Shown in pieces: positions 56,572-64,000 of a stretch of DNA of 64,000 bases; position 1 is the stretch's first letter, and every line of letters starts with the position of its first letter. A model generated the notes under the pieces. It did not search any database, was not told the origin of the DNA, and was given only the letters and a program-made list of their open reading frames with translations. The DNA comes from Endozoicomonas sp. GU-1 (lineage in GTDB: Bacteria; Pseudomonadota; Gammaproteobacteria; Pseudomonadales; Endozoicomonadaceae), in assembly GCF_027366395.1 (NCBI RefSeq), contig NZ_CP114771.1, positions 2,356,001 to 2,420,000 on the forward strand. The letters are read 5' to 3'. The position numbers and the translations under genes were made by a program.

Positions 56572-59493
56572 ATGGACGGCATTCTCTCTAAAAACTATCA
56601 ACAGACCTCCCCCTTGATTAAACTGTTAACAAAACCCCTTCAGGAAGCGGGACCATCAAAGCCTTCAGTCATTAGTATTGACCCAACCAGATATTTACCG
56701 GGCGCACAGGCTGAAATCTCATTTTTCAGGTCATTCGATCATCAATCTGTTGGTATGCCACACCAGGAAATCTCATACTCAACAACTGACAATGATAGCG
56801 CAGCTGACTCTCCAATACTGGCATCTATTAAAACTTCAGATAATACAGCCAGCATAAATCGCAAAAGAGCAAACTCTGATTATTCAGAAAACAAAAGAAA
56901 TGAACAATGTAACAAGGAACCATTAAATACCTCAAACGAAACCTCAGTCAAAAGATTGAAGGCACATGAACAAAAAATAGTAAAACCGGACAATAAATAT
57001 TCATCGCTTAAATGCCATAACAGGGACAAAGAGGATAAAGAGTGCATCCAAAATGATCAAATGAATAACAATAAGACAGGTAGAATAGCTAATGCCATTG
57101 CTGAATGCAAAAGAAGAAAAAGACTGACCAAGTTATATGCTGACATCAATCACGCTCTTAGAGATATAACAACTATAAGCAGTAAACCAACAAAAAAAAA
57201 TTTACTACTAACCTGCATCGGGATTGTAAAAAAGGAAAGTAATCCCAACTATACCCATCCTAATCGTCAAAACAGAACTATAATATCTTATCCAGCCAAC
57301 ACTAAACCAAAAATAAAGAAATTTATAAAAAATTTTAATGAAGCCGCTCGTCGAAAAGAAATTCGAGAGCTAATTGATGAACTTTACCAATCCATTCCAG
57401 GGACTCACCATAAAAAAAACAGTGAACGTGGCACGCTCAAGAAATTTCTGTCATTTATTACCAACAACCCAGAATTAAAAACATCAAAAACCCAAGTAAA
57501 TCAAAACTTATGTTCAATGATAAACAAGGAATTAAGACCAAGATTAAAACCGAGACCAAAACCAAGATTAAGACCAGAATTAAGATCAAAACCAGAATCC
57601 AGCTTAAGATCAGAAGACAATATAGATAAAATAATATACTTTAATACAAAAATGAAAAAAACTGCCAAAACAGACACAAACAAAGAAGCAGCCACAAGAA
57701 AAGAAAAAACCACAGAGCCCAAAATGATTCCAAAAATAGAAAATAATTCAGAAATAGAAATTAATTCAGAAACAGAAACTGATCCAGAAACAGAAATAGA
57801 AACTGATTCAGAAACAGAAACATATTCAGAAACAGAAACAGATTCAGAAATAGATTTAGACACAGATACAAAAGCAAGCCTAACAAACAGTAAAAAAACA
57901 GATAAATCAATAAATCTTAAAACAGCAGAAGTTTCAGCAACAAACCCCTTAGAAGGGCCCGATAGTATAACAGAACCTGATTCACCTTATATAAAGACAG
58001 CTACTTTTGACTCATTACATGCCATTAAAGAGCCTGCAAACAGTAATAGCCAGGTTAACTCCATATTGATACAGAAAACGTTGCAAAAACCAGGGGAAAC
58101 AGGAAAAACACTCGAGCATTCTGAGCAACCCTGGTTTTCAGTCCCTGATTTACAGTTTCTTGAGCAGGATTTGGTATGCCATGAAAAAGAGCCGTACAAA
58201 ACCGTTGATGAATGTTCATGGCGCAGTCCGAAGGCGACTAAAGATACCCACTCTCTTGTTACTCCACCCTGCTCCGCTATTCCAAGTCCAAAGGAGCAAA
58301 ACGAACAGGAGCAATCCCATACCTGGATTCTATCACCACCATCTCATCCTGATATCAGCATATACAAACCACAAACCGGCACCAGTGAAGAACCGCATCC
58401 AACAGGTGACGTATCTATAATGCAAGCCGTTGCTCCTCAGGAAATTTTCCCATGGACACCCTCTCAACAAATGCAGGATGACCACTCTTCTTCAGGATCA
58501 TCCTGCACTTTACAATCACATACTGGGGAAGAACCGTTTTCAGAAGATGAAGCTACCAACTTTTTTGTCTTCCAGCAATACAGTCCGGGAGGGAGAGGGG
58601 CTGTACCGGATGCGGCCTGGAGTGTTCCAGCTTCAGAACAAGAGAGAACACTCTTTGGCTTTCAACAACACAGCTCTGAAGGGAGCAGAGATATTCCGAG
58701 TGATCCCCAGGGTGTTGTTCCAGCTTCAGCAACCCCCTTTGGCTTTCAACACCCACAACCTGAAGGGATAGAGGCTGCACTGTATGATATGACTGAAACT
58801 TTACCATTAGCATCAACATCAGAGCTATTTCAGGTAGCTCCCCAAAATACCTCACTGATAACGTCTTTAAAAAATCACATTGTCAATCTGAAGATGAGCC
58901 AGGCAGACCTGGAATATCAAGACATGCAAACTAAAAACTTCTCAAATGAAGTCATAAACGAAAACCTGCAACTATCGAGCAAAGTATTTAATTTTGAAAA
59001 GGAACTTGAGATTCTACGAACAGAGAACTCACAACTTCAACACAAAGAACAACTGTTAGAAAGCCTGATAAAAATTTCTCGTCAAGAGGAACAACAAAAG
59101 TTTGCCAACCTGCAGAGGAACCATACACGCCTGAAGCAACAACAAATACAAACTCAAAATCTTCTAGATGAAGCACTAGACAAAAACCTGCAATTATCAA
59201 GTAAATCATTAAAACTTGAGCAGGATCTGGAAATACTTAAAAAAGAATTTGCACTACTCCAGAAAAAAGATCAACTATCTGAAAGCCTGGTGAAATTTGC
59301 TTTCCATGATGAACAAAAAAAGGTGGCTGACCTTGAACAAAAACTCAACTCTTTACAGGCCGAACGACAGCTGATGATTGATAAAATAAAAAAATCAGAT
59401 AAAGAAAAATCCCAGTTAAAAAAATCCCTGAAAAATAATCAGCCCAGAACAAAAAAGACAGAGCAAAAAATTTATAAAAGCCTGAGACTATAA
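56572..59493 (+). CDS. Large low-complexity, coiled-coil hypothetical protein (possible effector)
   Basis: A 973-residue AT-rich gene with no recognised domain. Residues 1-330 are basic and disordered, ending in a proline/arginine/lysine-repeat stretch (KPRPKPRLRPELRSKPE). Residues 390-430 are Glu/Thr/Ser repeats (SETETDPETEIETDSETE). Residues 665-740 hold three FGFQQ-type repeats. Residues 760-960 form a long coiled coil made of two similar blocks, NLQLSSKVFNFEKELEIL and NLQLSSKSLKLEQDLEIL. Codon use is A-rich compared with neighbours, suggesting transfer or relaxed selection. The AAGGGTAG ribosome site precedes the ATG. A structural or host-directed role is possible but unproven. Confidence 0.65.
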   Translation: MDGILSKNYQQTSPLIKLLTKPLQEAGPSKPSVISIDPTRYLPGAQAEISFFRSFDHQSVGMPHQEISYSTTDNDSAADSPILASIKTSDNTASINRKRANSDYSENKRNEQCNKEPLNTSNETSVKRLKAHEQKIVKPDNKYSSLKCHNRDKEDKECIQNDQMNNNKTGRIANAIAECKRRKRLTKLYADINHALRDITTISSKPTKKNLLLTCIGIVKKESNPNYTHPNRQNRTIISYPANTKPKIKKFIKNFNEAARRKEIRELIDELYQSIPGTHHKKNSERGTLKKFLSFITNNPELKTSKTQVNQNLCSMINKELRPRLKPRPKPRLRPELRSKPESSLRSEDNIDKIIYFNTKMKKTAKTDTNKEAATRKEKTTEPKMIPKIENNSEIEINSETETDPETEIETDSETETYSETETDSEIDLDTDTKASLTNSKKTDKSINLKTAEVSATNPLEGPDSITEPDSPYIKTATFDSLHAIKEPANSNSQVNSILIQKTLQKPGETGKTLEHSEQPWFSVPDLQFLEQDLVCHEKEPYKTVDECSWRSPKATKDTHSLVTPPCSAIPSPKEQNEQEQSHTWILSPPSHPDISIYKPQTGTSEEPHPTGDVSIMQAVAPQEIFPWTPSQQMQDDHSSSGSSCTLQSHTGEEPFSEDEATNFFVFQQYSPGGRGAVPDAAWSVPASEQERTLFGFQQHSSEGSRDIPSDPQGVVPASATPFGFQHPQPEGIEAALYDMTETLPLASTSELFQVAPQNTSLITSLKNHIVNLKMSQADLEYQDMQTKNFSNEVINENLQLSSKVFNFEKELEILRTENSQLQHKEQLLESLIKISRQEEQQKFANLQRNHTRLKQQQIQTQNLLDEALDKNLQLSSKSLKLEQDLEILKKEFALLQKKDQLSESLVKFAFHDEQKKVADLEQKLNSLQAERQLMIDKIKKSDKEKSQLKKSLKNNQPRTKKTEQKIYKSLRL
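57738..57860 (+). repeat. 18-bp degenerate tandem repeat encoding Ser-Glu-Thr-Glu
   Basis: About six units of TTCAGAAACAGAAACTGA-type sequence follow each other. One carries a 6-base insertion, and changes are mostly single bases. It encodes the acidic SETETD repeat of the coiled-coil protein. All changes keep the frame. Confidence 0.8.
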
Positions 59494-59625
59494 AATAAAA
59501 AAATACGGTACTTTCCCTATATTACTTAAGCCAGTGTAAAAAGCTGGGCACTTTTTCAGATTTACTACTCATAACCCAACTTTTTTTTCTTCAGCCAGCT
59601 TTTTTTCAGGTAGTGGCAACCTCAC

Positions 59626-61917
59626 TTAACCGGATCTTAATATTTTCGCAGCTGCAACCATATTTCTTAAAGCGTCTTCTACCTCCGGCCAGTCTCTGGT
59701 CTTTAAGCCACAGTCCGGATTTACCCATAAACGCTGTTTGGGTATTTTTTGTGCCGCTTTAGTCATCAGCTGTTGAATCCACTGAATACTGGGCACATTT
59801 GGCGAATGAATATCATAAACTCCGGGTCCAATCTCATTCGGGTATTCAAACGCTTCAAAAGCATCCAGCAGTTCCATATCGGAGCGGGAAGTTTCTATAG
59901 TGATAACATCCGCATCCATGGCGGCAATATATTCAATAATGTCATTAAACTCGCTGTAACACATATGGGTATGGATTTGGGTTTCATCCTTGACGCCACT
60001 GGCAGCAATGCGAAAGCTCTTCACCGCCCACTCCAGGTAAGCAGGCCAGTCTGCTTTTCTCAACGGCAAACCTTCCCGAATGGCTGGCTCATCAATCTGA
60101 ATAATGCCAATACCCGCATTCTCCAGATCAACAACTTCATCTCTTAAGGCCAACGCCAACTGCAGACAGGACGCTTCCCTGCTTACATCATCTCTCGGAA
60201 ATGACCAGCAAAGAATAGTTACCGGCCCGGTTAACATGCCTTTAACCGGCTGGCTGGTCTGCTCCTGGGCATAGCGGCTCCATGCAATGGTCATCGGCTC
60301 AGGGCGGCTGATGTCACCAATAATAATGGGGGGTTTTACACAGCGACTGCCATAACTCTGTACCCAGCCATTGGCAGTGAAGGCAAACCCTTCCAGCTGC
60401 TGGCCAAAGTACTCAACCATATCATTACGTTCTGCTTCGCCATGGACCAGAACATCCAAACCAAGCGACTCTTGCCTCTTAATGGTCTTGCGTATTTCCG
60501 CTTGCATCGCTTCGATATAAGACTGCTCATCCAGCTCCCCTTTGCGAAACTGTAAGCGCTTCTGTCGTATCTCCCGTGTCTGGGGAAAAGAGCCAATGGT
60601 GGTTGTAGGAAATTCAGGCTGGTTCAGTTTTTTGTGCTGTAGCGTTGCCCTTACCGCATAAGGTGAGCGACGATGATCAATCTCCCTGTCATCATTTAAT
60701 GACGTCAACCGTTGTTCTACCGCTGTATTATGAACCCGTTGGGAGTGTTGCCTGGCAGATACCGCTTTTTCGGCCTCGGAAATTAATTTCAACACCACCG
60801 GGTCCTGTGCCTGATGCCCTCCGGATAAAACCCGACCAATCACGGATACCTCTTCACACTTCTGCCTGGCGAAGGCAAACCAGGATTTCAACTCGTCATC
60901 AAGCTCTGTTTCCTGCTCCAGATCAACCGGAACATGCAGTAATGAGCAGCTTGGCGCTACCCACAGCCGATCACCCAGCCGCTCTTCTGCCTCCTTCAAT
61001 TGCCGCACTATCTGCTGCAAGTCTGAGCGCCATATATTCCGACCATTAACAACACCCGCTGATAAAACCTTGTAGGCAGGCAGGCGATCAAGCAGTGCCG
61101 GTAACTGATCCGGATCCCTTACCAGATCAATATGCAGACCATCCACCGGCAGATTAACGACCGTGGTCGTAGTACCATTGAGACCGCCAAAGTAGCTGGC
61201 CAACAGAATTTTTACATGGCAACTCTGCAACCGGTTATATACCGATTCAAACGCCTGATGCCATTTAAGGGGAAGATCCAGAGCCAGAATGGGTTCATCA
61301 ATCTGTACCCACTCCACATTCATTTCAGCCAGTCTGGCCAGAACTTTGCCATACACCTCGACAACACTGTCAAGCAGCTCCAATCGGTCAAAAGACTCAC
61401 CCTTGACTTTACCAAGCCACAGCCAGGACAGCGGGCCAATCAATACCGGTTTTGCCCTGAGGCCCTGTTCAATAACCTCAGCGGTTTCATCCAGAATAGC
61501 GGTGTTAGACAGTTGGAACTTCTGGCCTTTGTGCAACTCCGGCACTATGTAATGGTAGTTAGTATCAAACCATTTCGTCATTTCACAGGCTGCTGCAGGT
61601 TCTCCGGTAGGTGCTCGACCTCGGGCCATACGAAAAAGGGTATCAATATCACCAGGGTCCGCTTCCGAAAATCGCTCCGGTACCGCACCCAGCATCAAAG
61701 AGTGGCTCAGCACCTGGTCATACCAGGCAAAATCACCCGTCGGAATCAGATGAAGACCTGATTCTTTCTGCAACTGCCAGTGTCGTTTACGCAGGCGACG
61801 GCCTTCTTCCAAAAGCTCTGCCCTGGACAGGTCACCGCGCCAGTAACTTTCCTGAGCCTTCTTCAGCTCACGGTTAGCACCTATTCGGGGAAATCCAAGG
61901 TTATGGGTAGTGATCAT
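59626..61917 (-). CDS. metE: Cobalamin-independent methionine synthase MetE
   Basis: A 763-residue cytoplasmic enzyme that methylates homocysteine using 5-methyltetrahydropteroyltri-L-glutamate. The duplicated-barrel layout is complete. The N-terminus is [19 protein letters not shown], the catalytic half begins [15 protein letters not shown], and the zinc ligands His and Cys in [10 protein letters not shown] and Cys in NPDCGLKTR are present. Length is that of E. coli MetE (753). It is divergent from metR, its usual activator. Confidence 0.97.
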   Translation of the reverse strand: MITTHNLGFPRIGANRELKKAQESYWRGDLSRAELLEEGRRLRKRHWQLQKESGLHLIPTGDFAWYDQVLSHSLMLGAVPERFSEADPGDIDTLFRMARGRAPTGEPAAACEMTKWFDTNYHYIVPELHKGQKFQLSNTAILDETAEVIEQGLRAKPVLIGPLSWLWLGKVKGESFDRLELLDSVVEVYGKVLARLAEMNVEWVQIDEPILALDLPLKWHQAFESVYNRLQSCHVKILLASYFGGLNGTTTTVVNLPVDGLHIDLVRDPDQLPALLDRLPAYKVLSAGVVNGRNIWRSDLQQIVRQLKEAEERLGDRLWVAPSCSLLHVPVDLEQETELDDELKSWFAFARQKCEEVSVIGRVLSGGHQAQDPVVLKLISEAEKAVSARQHSQRVHNTAVEQRLTSLNDDREIDHRRSPYAVRATLQHKKLNQPEFPTTTIGSFPQTREIRQKRLQFRKGELDEQSYIEAMQAEIRKTIKRQESLGLDVLVHGEAERNDMVEYFGQQLEGFAFTANGWVQSYGSRCVKPPIIIGDISRPEPMTIAWSRYAQEQTSQPVKGMLTGPVTILCWSFPRDDVSREASCLQLALALRDEVVDLENAGIGIIQIDEPAIREGLPLRKADWPAYLEWAVKSFRIAASGVKDETQIHTHMCYSEFNDIIEYIAAMDADVITIETSRSDMELLDAFEAFEYPNEIGPGVYDIHSPNVPSIQWIQQLMTKAAQKIPKQRLWVNPDCGLKTRDWPEVEDALRNMVAAAKILRSG

Positions 61918-62000
61918 GAAATAACTCCGGGCTGATCGTCAGACTTATTGTTTTCAGGATTGATCAAAGAGTAGTCACGATTCTGTTGGAGAGTTAGAAT

Positions 62001-62013
62001 TGAATCAAACTCA
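62001..62013. promoter_or_regulatory. Candidate MetR binding site
   Basis: TGAATCAAACTCA in the metE/metR spacer matches the MetR consensus TGAA-N5-TTCA except for one base. It lies 84 bases before metE and 73 before metR. MetR-type control of both genes is known in enterics. Confidence 0.4.
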
Positions 62014-62086
62014 TTTTTCTAATAATAAAAATGAAAAAAACTAATAATGATACTCTTGTGAACTGACGACAGAAGAAAGGCAAATA

Positions 62087-63019
62087 ATGACAATGCAAAA
62101 CCTGGGTCTTGAGTTACGTTACCTTAAAACACTGAAAGCCATTCACCAAAGCGGCAGCCTGGTAGAAGCCGCCAGCCGTTTACATCTCACCCAATCCGCT
62201 TTGTCCCATCAGTTGAAAGAGCTGGAGCATCGTATTGGGATGGAAGTATTTATCCGTAAATCCCGGCCACCCCGATTTACCACTGCCGGGTTAAATCTTC
62301 TGGAGCTGGCTGAAGAAGTACTGCCAAGATTCAAGGCTACAGAACAACGCCTGATGAGATTGGCGGGCGGCAAAGCCGGACGGTTGCATATTGCCATTGA
62401 GTGTCACAGTTGTTACCAGTGGCTAATGCCAACCATCACAGAGTACCGGCAACACTGGGCAGAAGTAGAAATGGATTTCTCCACCGCCTTTAATTTTGCC
62501 CCCTTACCGGCTCTTTCCCGGGGTGAACTTGATCTTGTGGTCACGTCTGACCCAGTGCCCATTGATGGCATCGAGTACATCTCCCTTTTTCGTTATGAGA
62601 TGCTACTGGCCATTGCCAGGACACACCCATTAACAGAACAAGAATTTGTCACACCTCTTGACCTGCAACAGGAAGTACTGATCACCTACCCTGTTGAACA
62701 AGGTCGTCTGGCGGTCTTCTACGATTTTCTCGACCCGGCAGATATTGAGCCTGCTGATATCCGTACTGCTGAGTTGACATTGATGATGCTGCAGCTGGTT
62801 GCCAGCCAGAGAGGTGTTTCTGCACTGCCATGCTGGGCACTGGCGGAATATCTTGATAAAGGGCACGTTGCAGCAGTTCGACTTGGTAAAGAGGGGTTGT
62901 GGTCAACACTGTATGCAGCGATCAGAGCGGAACAAAAGGAGCAACCCTATATTGCCAGCTTTATTGCCTCAGCCAGAGAAACCTGTTTTGCAACCCTGAA
63001 TGCTATAAAGCCAGCATAA
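62087..63019 (+). CDS. metR: LysR-type transcriptional activator MetR
   Basis: A 310-residue LysR-type regulator. The N-terminal winged helix has LELRYLKTLKAIHQSGSLVEAASRLHLTQSALSHQLKELE. The effector domain follows, with AIECHSCYQWLMPTI typical of MetR, which senses homocysteine. It is transcribed divergently from metE, which supports the assignment. The second Met (residue 3) is an alternative start. Confidence 0.93.
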   Translation: MTMQNLGLELRYLKTLKAIHQSGSLVEAASRLHLTQSALSHQLKELEHRIGMEVFIRKSRPPRFTTAGLNLLELAEEVLPRFKATEQRLMRLAGGKAGRLHIAIECHSCYQWLMPTITEYRQHWAEVEMDFSTAFNFAPLPALSRGELDLVVTSDPVPIDGIEYISLFRYEMLLAIARTHPLTEQEFVTPLDLQQEVLITYPVEQGRLAVFYDFLDPADIEPADIRTAELTLMMLQLVASQRGVSALPCWALAEYLDKGHVAAVRLGKEGLWSTLYAAIRAEQKEQPYIASFIASARETCFATLNAIKPA

Positions 63020-63101
63020 TCAGGTATAAGTTTTAACCAGATGATCGGTCACTTTCGGCAACGGCAACTGAGTTACTCCCGGGAGACTGAGCAAACAGCC
63101 A

Positions 63102-64000
63102 TTAAAGTTCATATTCGAGCCCCAGCCCAAGCACCTCTGGCGTGTTCAAGTAATAGGCCTGTAAAACATCGCCATGGTGTTTCAAGGCATTCATTCGGGT
63201 CTTGCTGGTCGGGTGTGCTGAAAGGAATATATTGACCACTTCTCGCAGACTTCCACTATAAGCGATAGCCCTGCCCCAGACTCTGGAGCATTCTGAAGGG
63301 TCATATCCAGCCAAGGCTGTCAGGTAGATGCCTATTTCGTCAGCCTGAGTTTCACGATTCTGCAAAATTGAGTTGGCAAAGGGAATACTGGCCAGGGCCA
63401 GCTGATTCAGAAAAAAGACATCACTTAAACCCTGCCCCATGTGCCTTGCCAATATATGGCCCATTTCATGTCCCAGAAAACAGGCCATGCCAGCCTGATT
63501 TTTCACCAGAGGAAAAGACGAATGATAAACCGCAATATTATAGCCACTGGTTGCAAAAGCATTGGGGACACCACTATTCATGGTTGAGATTGTCCAGTAA
63601 TCGGCAGGGATATCAAAAACCTGCTCAGCAACGGCCTTTAAACGTTTGGCTACCGGATCGAGAAATTCGGAGTATTTCTGTTCCAGCTCGCGGGATGTCT
63701 CTTCACGCAGAACCCAGTCCTGCAATTGTGCTAATTTGTAAAACCCCCAGCCAAGTGGCAGGTGAAGGTAATCGAAAGGGGTCTTTAAATACGTTCGGGA
63801 TACCACGGAAAGTGTCCCAAGCGCAGCCCCGGTCAGGAATGCCCTGACCGTAAAATCAATAAAAAACGGGTTGGCACTGTTTTTTGTGATTGCCGATGCA
63901 AGGCCAGCCCAACTGACGCCGATCATTGTACCAACAATGCCACTGGCAACCGATGCAAGGCCATTGTTTTCAAACTCTTCCAGCAGGCTTCTGTCAACAA
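63102..64000 (-). CDS. M48-family zinc metalloprotease (partial at window edge)
   Basis: The open frame continues in phase past the internal ATG at 63926 to the window edge (VDRSLLEEFENNGLASVASGIVG before it). The true start is therefore probably outside. At least 299 residues are visible. Two hydrophobic segments lie near the N-terminal side, then the catalytic LGHEMGHILARHMG, and the third zinc-ligand region RETQADEIGIYLTALAGY. The tail has LSAHPTSKTRMNAL. It is a second M48 protease distinct from the lipoprotein at 55435. It converges with metR. Confidence 0.85.
   Translation of the reverse strand, partial: VDRSLLEEFENNGLASVASGIVGTMIGVSWAGLASAITKNSANPFFIDFTVRAFLTGAALGTLSVVSRTYLKTPFDYLHLPLGWGFYKLAQLQDWVLREETSRELEQKYSEFLDPVAKRLKAVAEQVFDIPADYWTISTMNSGVPNAFATSGYNIAVYHSSFPLVKNQAGMACFLGHEMGHILARHMGQGLSDVFFLNQLALASIPFANSILQNRETQADEIGIYLTALAGYDPSECSRVWGRAIAYSGSLREVVNIFLSAHPTSKTRMNALKHHGDVLQAYYLNTPEVLGLGLEYEL

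Noticed and set aside
59494-59625. Terminator after the 973-residue protein
   Set aside because: AAAAAGCTGGGCACTTTTT has an A/T-only stem and a large loop, too weak to support.
61918-62086. SAM riboswitch upstream of metE
   Set aside because: The 169-base spacer shows no conserved riboswitch core, and the divergent MetR gene explains regulation better.

Overview
The window looks like a chromosomal segment of a host-associated marine gammaproteobacterium, most likely Endozoicomonas or a close relative. This is inferred from gene content, with no database search. The ppc, adk and tsaB genes, a yejK homologue, a DUF3094 protein, metE/metR and a Vibrio/Shewanella-like TonB2 set give a gammaproteobacterial backbone. 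A RING-H2/ankyrin protein, a SidE-phosphodiesterase-like protein and several large disordered proteins point to life with a eukaryotic host. I see no rRNA, CRISPR array, prophage or complete insertion sequence.

Layout. 1-8.8 kb: end of an unknown gene, two alanine/sodium symporter paralogues, a hemerythrin-like protein, adk-tsaB-uppP, a FabH-type ketoacyl synthase, a tautomerase and a peptide-transporter remnant. 8.9-12.2 kb: a frameshifted SidE-phosphodiesterase-like gene lying between ppc and adk. 12.3-24 kb: ppc, yjiH-yjiG, a YfcZ-family gene, tapT, a redoxin/TetR pair, a 208-bp inverted-repeat element, yejK, a phase-variation-like broken gene, a methyltransferase and a frameshifted ndh. 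24-35 kb: tRNA-Lys, an RND pump with both genes frameshifted, an acetyltransferase, an M13 peptidase lipoprotein, and mdlAB with mdlA frameshifted. 35-40.2 kb: an intact TonB2-type operon (DUF3450, ttpC, exbB, exbD, tonB, TPR). 40.3-46 kb: a deletion scar joining the last codons of a TonB-dependent receptor to a decapitated oppA, then oppBCDF with oppC frameshifted. 46.2-46.8 kb: an Asn/Lys tRNA array. 46.9-50.2 kb: a peroxiredoxin, glutaredoxin and AhpD-like cluster flanked by two copies of a 168-bp palindromic element. 50.2-64 kb: putative effectors (503-aa, RING-ankyrin and 973-aa coiled-coil proteins), a truncated TVP38 gene, a rhodanese, two M48 proteases and divergent metE/metR.

Two themes stand out. 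First, nine genes carry single-base frameshifts, and three loci are truncated, while core genes such as adk, tsaB, ppc and metE are intact. This suggests either ongoing gene decay in a symbiont or indel errors in the assembly. Second, there are non-coding repeat families. The 168-bp element is the most interesting: in its two copies the paired arms differ in sequence but stay complementary, while the unpaired core is conserved.

Functionally, the TonB2 operon would energise outer-membrane receptors, one of which has been lost next door. The opp system appears to have lost its binding protein. The redox cluster and the putative ubiquitin-related effectors fit intracellular or tissue-associated life.
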